Under the pieces are notes generated by a model. It did no database searches and was not told the origin of the DNA. It worked only from the letters and a program-made list of their open reading frames with translations. The position numbers were made by a program, and so were the translations under genes. From Chryseobacterium rhizoplanae (GTDB lineage: Bacteria > Bacteroidota > Bacteroidia > Flavobacteriales > Weeksellaceae): DNA of 64,000 bases. Location of the stretch: positions 62,001 through 126,000 of the forward strand of contig NZ_FXTC01000006.1 of NCBI RefSeq assembly GCF_900182655.1, in the 5' to 3' direction. Within the stretch, counting starts at the first letter, position 1, and each line of letters starts with the position of its first letter. Shown here in pieces: positions 45,730 to 52,692 of the stretch.

Positions 45730-47166
45730 TCAAATTGATTTTAAAAAATTATGAATATTTTGACCTTGTTGTATATTTAATTTTTTTCTTAGCCTTCCTG
45801 TTTTATTATGAACAGACCTGTGCTGCATAAATGTAAAATTGGCTATTTCTTTTGAAGAGAACCCTAGCCAGATCATAACACATAAAGATAATTCTGACTT
45901 TGTAAGTTGTGGGTTAATTTTTAAGAGACTTAGGAAAAGATCCGGATGAATTTCCTGAAATCGGTTAATAAGTTTAAGGTCGTTTGATTTTGCCAAATCA
46001 ATCAGTTCTGTAAAGTTTTCGTTGGTTATTTCATCTTTCCTTTCCTTGCTAGTATTTTCTTCAGGCTCAAAAGGAGAGAGGCTTATCTGTTTTTTTAATC
46101 TGTTTTTTCGGATTTTTAAAAATGAAAAAATAATGGCTATTATAAAAATAATACTACCTATTAATAGATACATAAAAGTTGACGTTGACTCGTTATTGCT
46201 TTCTTTTTCAATATATTTATTTATTGAAATATCTATGGCCTCGTTGCCGGCCATTTTTAAATTGTCATTTAACTGTGTGTATTTTAAAACATATTCATTC
46301 TCTTTGTTTTTATTATTCATGCTTTTATATATTATCGAGATATTACGATAGATCTCGGGAAGCATATTGATACTTTGGGTTTTTTTTAAAATTGTAGAAG
46401 CTTTTTCATAATATTCAAGAGCGGGTAAGTACTCTTTTTTTTTCAAAAGAAGACCTCCATAAAAAGAATATATTATTCCTTCTCTTATAGTACCATACTC
46501 TTTTCTTTTAAGAAGTATAAGTGCATTTTTATTATAAAAAGTTGCTGAATCAAGATTGTTAGACACCTTTAAATGGAAACGTCCTATTAAAGAACTATTG
46601 AGTGCAGAAGGATCTACATCAAAACCTTTGTGAAAATAGATTAATGCTGAGTCGCTTTTTTTATCTATAAAAAAACCGGCTCTTTGTCCGTATATGTCCC
46701 CTAATAAACTACTTCTTTCATTTAATTTTAAAGCATATTTAAGTGCTTTTGTATTATAATTTAATCCGGTCGTTGACAGACCAAGTGCAGAATTAACCCA
46801 TGCATATTCATAATATAACTTGGTATATATAAAGTCATCTTGAAGTTTTATAGCCAGGCCCTGAGCCAATTTTAAATAATAAGAACTTACTTTGTATTTT
46901 CCAAGGGTTCTGTAAGTAGTGGCGAGATTGATATACCCTAATGCTTCCCCTTTTTCATACTTGTTCTTTTTTGATATTTTAATTAATTTTTTATTTAATT
47001 CTATAGATTCTTCTTTTTTACCGTTCAGCATTAATTTTTCATTCTTATCCAACAAAGCCTTGTCAATTGAAGCATCCTTATTGTTTTTGGAGCAATTGGT
47101 TACCATAACAAGCAGTAAGGCAAATAGAATGATATTAGATAATTCTTTAAGGTCTTTTTTTTTCAT
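45730..47166 (-). CDS. Membrane-anchored TPR sensor with LuxR-type helix-turn-helix
   Basis: About 478 residues from the ATG at 47166 (ATG 47175 and GTG 47187 are in-frame alternatives). N-terminal hydrophobic segment with lipobox-like VMVTNC, six or so TPR-like repeats (about 45-315, e.g. ALGYINLATTYRTLGKYKVSSYYLKLA), a transmembrane helix (about 332-352), a charged linker, and a C-terminal helix-turn-helix (LTKSELSLCVMIWLGFSSKEIANFTFMQHRSVHNKTGRLRKKL). Layout suggests a one-component regulator: periplasmic TPR part, cytoplasmic DNA-binding part. Its own promoter has the phased repeats shared with neighbouring genes. Confidence 0.8.
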   Translation of the reverse strand: MKKKDLKELSNIILFALLLVMVTNCSKNNKDASIDKALLDKNEKLMLNGKKEESIELNKKLIKISKKNKYEKGEALGYINLATTYRTLGKYKVSSYYLKLAQGLAIKLQDDFIYTKLYYEYAWVNSALGLSTTGLNYNTKALKYALKLNERSSLLGDIYGQRAGFFIDKKSDSALIYFHKGFDVDPSALNSSLIGRFHLKVSNNLDSATFYNKNALILLKRKEYGTIREGIIYSFYGGLLLKKKEYLPALEYYEKASTILKKTQSINMLPEIYRNISIIYKSMNNKNKENEYVLKYTQLNDNLKMAGNEAIDISINKYIEKESNNESTSTFMYLLIGSIIFIIAIIFSFLKIRKNRLKKQISLSPFEPEENTSKERKDEITNENFTELIDLAKSNDLKLINRFQEIHPDLFLSLLKINPQLTKSELSLCVMIWLGFSSKEIANFTFMQHRSVHNKTGRLRKKLNIQQGQNIHNFLKSI

Positions 47167-47341
47167 ACAATTCATATTAATTTTCACTTGTGAGGTAGCA
47201 GTAAATGATAGTGAAAATTGTTTATATAATGTTTAAATAATTGTAATTATTGACTATCATTTTATTGTCATAAATATATAAAACATCTTTGGTGATAATG
47301 CAATATAAAGATGGTATTTAATTTTTTTTATTTTATGGTTC

Positions 47342-47443
47342 TAAATATACTTCTGTATGTTGTATAATCAAAAAAAATACGCATTAATGTGTTCTTCGTA
47401 TACACATTAAATACACATCAGATGTACATTATATGTACATTTT
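47342..47443 (-). promoter_or_regulatory. Promoter and 11-bp-phased operator of the TPR-HTH regulator gene
   Basis: On the - strand: -33 TTTG (47372-47369), 19 bp, -7 TATATTTA (47349-47342). The TTTG ends an eight-T tract directly preceded by AATGCGTA. Further upstream ACAT cores lie at 47404, 47415, 47426 and 47437, exactly 11 bp apart (+ strand orientation). Confidence 0.65.
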
Positions 47444-47445
47444 TT

Positions 47446-47735
47446 AGTTTATTGTTTTATGTAAAATCAAAAGCCAGTATTAATTAGTCTGAAAACAACA
47501 TTGCTTTAAGAATGGATTGGCGACTGAGTTTGCGATTTGAAAAGACTTGGAATGAAAATAGATTTCTCAATATCAATGCAGATGTGTGTATTTTTATAAA
47601 TATCTGAGAAGGCTTTCAAAGGTGTATACGATTTTATACCATAGAAGATGTTTTTCAGACTTTATCATTTTCCCGGAAGCCTATTTAAGCCTGATGGATA
47701 TCAGGCTTTTTATTTAGTTTTATAAGTAATATAAT
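47446..47735. other. Intergenic with an orphan terminator (47687-47712)
   Basis: AAGCCTGA (47687-47694) pairs with TCAGGCTT (47701-47708) followed by a T-rich run on the + strand, but no + strand gene lies upstream. Possible short transcript or a leftover of a lost gene. Nothing else recognised. Confidence 0.4.
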
Positions 47736-47809
47736 TGATGTATTTATTGTGTATGTATGGTGTGGTTTTTTTTGTGATTTAAAGTATTATGATTACGATA
47801 TTTGGATAT
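47736..47809 (+). promoter_or_regulatory. Phased operator and promoter of hydrolase lipoprotein 1
   Basis: Copies TTGATGTA, TTGTGTA and TGGTGTGG start 11 bp apart (47736, 47747, 47758). The last runs into eight T and G, giving -33 TTTG at 47771-47774. A -7-like GATATTTG lies at 47797-47804. The following leader is almost identical to that of the second hydrolase gene. Confidence 0.6.
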
Positions 47810-47864
47810 CTCTAATCAGAGGTGAATTATTTATCAATCAACATAATCTTAAATTAAAAAAACT

Positions 47865-49028
47865 ATGAAAAAGTTTACCTTAATGGCAGCAGCATCGCTT
47901 CTGCTTATGGTCTCCTGCCAGAGAGAAGATTCTCCAGGTACAGAAGCTCAACCACAATCAGCCGTTATGGAAAAAAATATAAAGTTGTTGATTGATCCCA
48001 ATGATATAAACATGTTTGGTGGAAAACCAATAGAAAATTTACCTGCAAAACCTGAAAGTGAAAATAATCTTAATGCGAAATCAAGTGTTTTTTCTACGGG
48101 TTTAGCTAATTCAGAATTTGGGAAATCAGGACCTTACGGCGTCTCAACGGATGACGTTTTGGGTGACTGTGACAGTTACTTTGGGACAATAGTCCCTATT
48201 GCTCAGGCTTTGGGTATTGTTGTTGATAACTCAATAAAATGTAATAATAATTTTCCTTATGGATTAAATACTGACGTTTTTTCATCACATATTTATTATC
48301 CTACCAATATTAAAAATATGGGTAAGCTGCCTGTAGTTAATTTCGTAGGCGGCATTATGGCCAATACTGCTATGTACTCCCAAATGGCAAGTCTATGGGC
48401 AAGTAACGGATATATTGTAATAGTGTCTTCAGATTTTGTGAATGTACTTCCAACGATGCATTTACTTGCTTTCAAGGAATTAAGCAATATGAATAAAAAT
48501 CAACAGTCTCCGTTATATGGCAAAGTAGACTTGTCACGTTCACTGATCTCCGGACATTCAGCCGGAGGTGGTACAACGCTTTTAACCGGAAGTATATCTG
48601 CTAATACATTTAAAGTGATTGATCCTGAAATAAAGATATTAGGGGCAATGTCAATTGAGGGAAGCCCAATTGCTATAGGTTTAACTGTAAAAGTTCCCAC
48701 ATTATTTTTAGCAGGTATGCAGGATGTAATAGTTCCTCCTTTTGTTCATAAATTGTGGCAATATGATACCCTTCCTCAGCCAGCATGGACTGCTACGGCA
48801 ACAACGGCAACACATTTTAGCCCATTAATGGAGACTTCCCGTAATGAATTTGCTGGACTGACAGTTGCATGGCATAAATATCTGGCTGAAAACGACCCTT
48901 CTGCAAAATCATATTTTGTAGGTAAAAATTATAAACTGGAACAGGATACGCAATTTGTACAAGGGGGAGTGTTGGGGCTTAATCCTTTTAAAGTAAACCG
49001 TAATAGAAAAGCAGAGGAATTAAAGTAA
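47865..49028 (+). CDS. Alpha/beta-hydrolase lipoprotein 1
   Basis: 387 residues. Lipobox LMVSC (Cys18). Alpha/beta-hydrolase fold of the dienelactone-hydrolase/chlorophyllase-like group: oxyanion region FVGGIMANTAMYSQMASLWASNGY, nucleophile elbow GHSAGGG with Ser232, acid Asp287 in GMQDVIVPP, and His317 in TATHFSP. Two extra cysteines pairs (Cys102, Cys126) may form a disulfide. It probably hydrolyses an ester at the cell surface. The acceptor is unknown. Paralogue of the next gene; both have the same promoter layout. Confidence 0.82.
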   Translation: MKKFTLMAAASLLLMVSCQREDSPGTEAQPQSAVMEKNIKLLIDPNDINMFGGKPIENLPAKPESENNLNAKSSVFSTGLANSEFGKSGPYGVSTDDVLGDCDSYFGTIVPIAQALGIVVDNSIKCNNNFPYGLNTDVFSSHIYYPTNIKNMGKLPVVNFVGGIMANTAMYSQMASLWASNGYIVIVSSDFVNVLPTMHLLAFKELSNMNKNQQSPLYGKVDLSRSLISGHSAGGGTTLLTGSISANTFKVIDPEIKILGAMSIEGSPIAIGLTVKVPTLFLAGMQDVIVPPFVHKLWQYDTLPQPAWTATATTATHFSPLMETSRNEFAGLTVAWHKYLAENDPSAKSYFVGKNYKLEQDTQFVQGGVLGLNPFKVNRNRKAEELK

Positions 49029-49049
49029 TTAATTCTTGTGAAACTTTCT

Positions 49050-49090
49050 AAAGGAAAATCATTACTTTGATGATGATTTTCCTTTCTTTA
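49050..49090 (+). terminator. Terminator after hydrolase lipoprotein 1
   Basis: A 12-bp stem AAGGAAAATCAT (49051-49062) with ATGATTTTCCTT (49073-49084), then a T-rich tail. Confidence 0.8.
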
Positions 49091-49340
49091 ATTTAAAAAT
49101 CCCGGCAGTGATATATCAAATGAAATGTGTAAACTGGATGAGAGTCATTTTGTAATTATGCTTATAAGATGAGTCTGAAAATTTATTCCTTACCTGAGCT
49201 TGATTAGTAAAATGAAGAAATTGATTATTAGAAATTTTTTAAATTATCCTTTGAATTTTAATAGGTATTATTGTCCATCTATTAAATTTTAGAATCAAGT
49301 AACTCTTTAGGGTGTTTTTTTATATTTAAGTGGTATAATT

Positions 49341-49469
49341 GAGGTATATATAGTGTATATATGATGTTGTTTTTTTTGTGATTTAAAGTATTATGATTAT
49401 GATATTTGGATATCTCTAATTAGAGGCGAATTATTTACCAATCAACATAATCTTTAATTAAAAAAACTT
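49341..49469 (+). promoter_or_regulatory. Phased operator, promoter and duplicated leader of hydrolase lipoprotein 2
   Basis: GT cores at 49344, 49355 and 49366 (GAGGTAT, AGTGTAT, TGATGTT) are exactly 11 bp apart. The last copy runs into eight T and G (-33 TTTG at 49375-49378). From GTGATTTAAAGTATTATGAT onward to the ATG it matches the leader of the first hydrolase gene with only a few changes, including a small hairpin CTCTAATTAGAG. The stretch 49091-49340 before it holds nothing recognised. Confidence 0.6.
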
Positions 49470-50549
49470 ATGAAAAAAAATGTATTAATGACATTGTTTA
49501 TTACATGTCTGACTTTGAGCTCTTGTCAAAGAGATGAAGTCAATGAAATGAAAAAAAATGAGTCTACGGGACAGATGGTTGATCCTTCTGTACAATCTGT
49601 ACTGTTTCCTGCAAAAGGTACGGCTAATGCACAGTACGGCAAACCGGGACCTTATCAGGTAAGTACAAATGCTGTTGTAATGGATTGTAATACCCTGGTG
49701 GGTAAGTTTATCCCTATGTTGCAAATGGTTGGGATCTTAGATGGAAGTATTAAATGTAGTAATAATCTACCTTATGGTACGAAAGGTCCGATTGCCAGTT
49801 ATGTTTATTATCCTTCTAACATTCGGAATTTAGGAAAGCTTCCTGTGGTAAATTTTGTAGGCGGAATCCTTTCGAGTACAGCGAATTATGATCAAATGAT
49901 GAGATTGTGGGCAAGCTATGGATTTGTCGTGGTAATTTCATCCGATTTTGTGAATTCTATGCCGGAAATGCATCTTTATGGCGCTTATATGGCAAAATCG
50001 TATAATGAGAATCCCCAATCTCCTCTTTTCGGAAAGGTTGATTTATCAAAAATGATTATTGCCGGTCATTCTGGTGGAGGACAAGCTACTCTCTTGACAG
50101 CAAGTCTACCATCTGACATCATGAAGACTATAGACCCCAATTTAAAAATGATCGGTGCGCTACCTATTGAACCTGGCCCTTTAGCCATAGGATCTACTGT
50201 TGCAGTACCCACATTACTTTTAACAGGAGCACTTGATAATGTAGTACCTGCACCACTTTGGGCAAATATATTAGAATATGATCTATTAAAAAAAATACCT
50301 GCATGGTCTGCCACTGCTGTTACGGCTACTCATTTTAGTACAACAATGGAAATTTCGAAAAATGAATTTGCAGGAATTTCTGTAGCATGGTTAAAATATC
50401 TTGGGTATAATGATGTGGGAGCAAAATCTTATTTTGTAGGAGAAAATTATAAATTAAAAAGTGATCTGCAATTTAACAAACCTCTTCTTCTTCCTGATGT
50501 TTACCCTTATCCTGTTAAACGTAATAGTATGGCAGATGCTTTACAATAA
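49470..50549 (+). CDS. Alpha/beta-hydrolase lipoprotein 2
   Basis: 359 residues. Lipobox LSSC (Cys19). Catalytic residues: Ser201 in GHSGGGQ, Asp256 in GALDNVVP, His288 in TATHFS. The disulfide-type cysteines are kept (Cys73, Cys96). It is clearly a paralogue of the preceding protein, lacking about 30 residues after the lipobox. Enzyme class as above: esterase of the chlorophyllase/dienelactone-hydrolase-like group, surface-anchored. Confidence 0.82.
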   Translation: MKKNVLMTLFITCLTLSSCQRDEVNEMKKNESTGQMVDPSVQSVLFPAKGTANAQYGKPGPYQVSTNAVVMDCNTLVGKFIPMLQMVGILDGSIKCSNNLPYGTKGPIASYVYYPSNIRNLGKLPVVNFVGGILSSTANYDQMMRLWASYGFVVVISSDFVNSMPEMHLYGAYMAKSYNENPQSPLFGKVDLSKMIIAGHSGGGQATLLTASLPSDIMKTIDPNLKMIGALPIEPGPLAIGSTVAVPTLLLTGALDNVVPAPLWANILEYDLLKKIPAWSATAVTATHFSTTMEISKNEFAGISVAWLKYLGYNDVGAKSYFVGENYKLKSDLQFNKPLLLPDVYPYPVKRNSMADALQ

Positions 50550-50571
50550 AAACAAATATTTAAAGTATAAT

Positions 50572-50599
50572 AAAAAACGAGTTTTAGCTCGTTTTTTTG
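50572..50599 (+). terminator. Terminator after hydrolase lipoprotein 2
   Basis: AAAACGAG (50574-50581) pairs with CTCGTTTT (50588-50595), T-run after it. Confidence 0.8.
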
Positions 50600-50782
50600 T
50601 TTTAAAACTACTGTGTTCGTATAAAATGTATTGATTTATCTAGAAAATAAGTAGGTTCGAACTGCAGTAGGGATGCTTTCTTATATTTTTATAGGGGGTA
50701 CTACTTTTGTACCTGATCTGTTTTTTTTGCTTGTCCCAACCGGTAATGAGTAATTTAACTTTTTCTGTAGGAATGTAAAACA

Positions 50783-50812
50783 AAAAAACCTCTGAACAAT
50801 CAGAGGTTTTTG
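50783..50812 (-). terminator. Terminator of the first tRNA-Phe gene
   Basis: AAACCTCTGA/TCAGAGGTTT hairpin just downstream of the tRNA on the - strand, with a T-run. The same hairpin design follows the second tRNA-Phe and the decayed copy. Confidence 0.8.
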
Positions 50813-50815
50813 AAG

Positions 50816-50888
50816 TGGTTTCTCCAGGAATCGAACCAGGGACACATGGATTTTCAATCCATTGCTCTACCAACTGAGCTAAGAAACC
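50816..50888 (-). tRNA. tRNA-Phe (GAA), copy 1
   Basis: 73 bases on the - strand. Acceptor GGTTTCT pairs with AGAAACC, discriminator A at 50816, D-loop AGCTCAGTTGGTAGAGC, anticodon stem ATGGA/TCCAT around TTGAAAA with anticodon GAA, T-loop GGTTCGATTCC. CCA is not encoded. The leader up to about 50935, including a TTTG at 50933-50930, equals that of copy 2. Confidence 0.97.
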
Positions 50889-50935
50889 ATTTATGTTTTT
50901 GTTTATTACTTCGTTGTTTTAAAGTGATGCAAAAG

Positions 50936-51421
50936 TATAGTATTTTATAATATCGTGCAAGTTTTTTGATTTATTTTTTTGAGAAAATCTTTTACTATAC
51001 CTTATTTTAGGTTCCAATGTATTGTTCATCAGTGGTTTTGTTCGTTTGATTTTTTTTTCATTTTTATTTTTTCATGTCCTTCTGTCCATATATTTTCAAT
51101 TCTGAAATTGATTTTCTGTTCTGAAACTGCAGTTCTTCTTTACTATTTATAAGAGGATGTTCTTTTGTTGATGAATTTTGAAATTTTAATCTCTGTTTTA
51201 AATATCTTAAACAAACAAAAAAAATACTGCAATTTTAAAGAGCGGTAAATATCAAACACCTGATTTGTAGGATGTAATTTACCTAACAATTGTTAGTCGT
51301 ATTATTACGACACTTTTTTAAATTTAATAATAAATCTTATTTACGTTTTGTAATTACATCTATATTTGGTGATATAGAAAAACAAAAGTCATAAAATATT
51401 AACCATTAAAATTTACAAATC
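50936..51421. other. AT-rich intergenic with two adjacent palindromes before tssD
   Basis: CTAACAATTGTTAG (51283-51296) is a perfect 14-bp palindrome, followed at once by TCGTATTATTACGA (51297-51310), an inverted repeat of TCGTA. TATATTTG at 51361-51368 matches TAnnTTTG and is a likely -7 box for tssD. No gene is seen. Confidence 0.5.
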
Positions 51422-51826
51422 ATGGCCGAAAGAAATTCAAGAGGAATTTTAAAATTCAACAACGGGGAAGGACAAAAGTTATTAAAGCTTAACTACAGCG
51501 TATCAAGATCTACAGACGTTTCAGGACGTGTAGCATCAGATCCTTCCAACGCTCTTATCAAAATAACGGTAGAAGCTACTGAAAAATCAGACATTCTGGA
51601 AAGTTTACTGAATGGAAAATATAAGCCTACAGTAGGTGAGATTACTTTCAATAAATCTCACGAAGAAGGAACTCTAACAACACTGAAGTGGAACAACGGA
51701 TATGTAATTCAGCATGAAGTAGATTTCGATGCTGTAGATGATAACAGTATGTACATCAGCTTTGTGGTAAGTGCAGAGCAGATAGATCTGGGGAATTCTT
51801 CTTACTTTGGAGCATGGCCTTCTTAA
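51422..51826 (+). CDS. tssD: Type VI secretion tube protein TssD (Hcp-like, Bacteroidota T6SSiii type)
   Basis: 134 residues, no signal peptide. Matches the Bacteroidota TssD/Hcp pattern: MAERNSRGILKFNNGEGQKLLKLNYSVSRSTDVSGRVASDPSNALIKITVEATEK, a middle helix around SDILESLLNGKY, and a C-terminal FVVSAEQIDLGNSSYFGAWP. In a working T6SS it forms the hexameric rings of the tube. No other T6SS structural gene is here; only a broken vgrG follows. It lies between two tRNA-Phe genes and is closed by its own terminator. Confidence 0.85.
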   Translation: MAERNSRGILKFNNGEGQKLLKLNYSVSRSTDVSGRVASDPSNALIKITVEATEKSDILESLLNGKYKPTVGEITFNKSHEEGTLTTLKWNNGYVIQHEVDFDAVDDNSMYISFVVSAEQIDLGNSSYFGAWPS

Positions 51827-51848
51827 TACTATTCAGAATTTAAACGAT

Positions 51849-51895
51849 CAGGCAGAATGGCACACCGGTTCAAAGGATGCTGTTCTGCCTTTTTT
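51849..51895 (+). terminator. Terminator after tssD
   Basis: GGCAGAA (51851-51857) pairs with TTCTGCC (51883-51889) followed by six T; the loop is long. Confidence 0.6.
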
Positions 51896-52412
51896 AACCT
51901 TATTGAATCGCTTCCCGGAATCAACCGTGTGGTAAACTGGATATTGTGATTGAAGGCAAAATTATCAAACACTTCAGGCATTTCCGTTTACAGCAAAGTG
52001 CCAGAAGGCATCACAATTTCGAACTTATTCTGGCCCATGATTTTCTTGGAGAAACCCAAAACCATACTCTGGAACAGGCACGCCAGTTTTTAGTGTTAAT
52101 ACCGGAATCATTGCCAATAAAATATGTAAAGAAGCACTGGCATCAGAGAAATTTGATTTCAGGATAAATACTCAGAATAAAAGCTATATCAATTATAGTG
52201 CACAATATAATGAAACCCATTACAATTATCTTGCAGGAACAGCAGAAGCGTATGGAGAACAGTTTTATTATGATAGTGAAATACTTCATTTCGGAAAACT
52301 TCCTCCCGAAGAAAAGCTGATTCGTCTCGTATACGGAAGTAATGCAAGTGACGTTCCGGTAGAACTGAATGCTGTACATACCAACCTCATCCATCTAAAG
52401 CATATGAGCTGA
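51896..52412 (+). pseudogene. Broken vgrG (TssI spike) remnant
   Basis: Pieces of a VgrG in three frames: IESLPGINRVVNWIL then a stop; VIEGKIIKHFRHFRLQQSARRHHNFELILAHDFLGETQNHTLEQARQ (from about 51943), the typical VgrG N-terminal domain; then, after another frameshift, KICKEALASEKFDFRINTQNKSY and QYNETHYNYLAGTAEAYGEQFYYDSEILHFGKLP to the TGA at 52412. The gp5/needle part is missing altogether. It is a decayed cargo-type hcp-vgrG module. Confidence 0.7.
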
Positions 52413-52474
52413 ACAGGAATATTTTTAAAACCCGTTCACTCAATATGGGGGAGGAAAAGGGGTATATATAAAAA

Positions 52475-52508
52475 ACAAAAAAACCTCTAAACTGAATTAG
52501 AGGTTTTC
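52475..52508 (-). terminator. Terminator of the second tRNA-Phe gene
   Basis: ACCTCTAA/TTAGAGGT hairpin directly downstream of the tRNA on the - strand, with T-run. Confidence 0.8.
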
Positions 52509-52511
52509 AAG

Positions 52512-52584
52512 TGGTTTCTCCAGGAATCGAACCAGGGACACATGGATTTTCAATCCATTGCTCTACCAACTGAGCTAAGAAACC
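52512..52584 (-). tRNA. tRNA-Phe (GAA), copy 2
   Basis: Identical over all 73 bases to copy 1 at 50816-50888. The leader on its 5' side (up to about 52635) differs from copy 1 by a single base over more than 50 bases and includes the same TTTG. Confidence 0.97.
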
Positions 52585-52692
52585 ATTTATGTTTTTATTT
52601 ATTACTTCGTTGTTTTAAAGTGATGCAAAAGTAGTAAGTTTTGGTATACAAAGCAAGTATTCATCGTACTTTTTTTGAATAAAGTTAAAAAC

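Noticed and set aside
40118..47443. CRISPR-like arrays at the phased repeats
   Set aside because: Repeat units are only 10-11 bp with no unique spacers and no cas genes; they lie in promoter regions.
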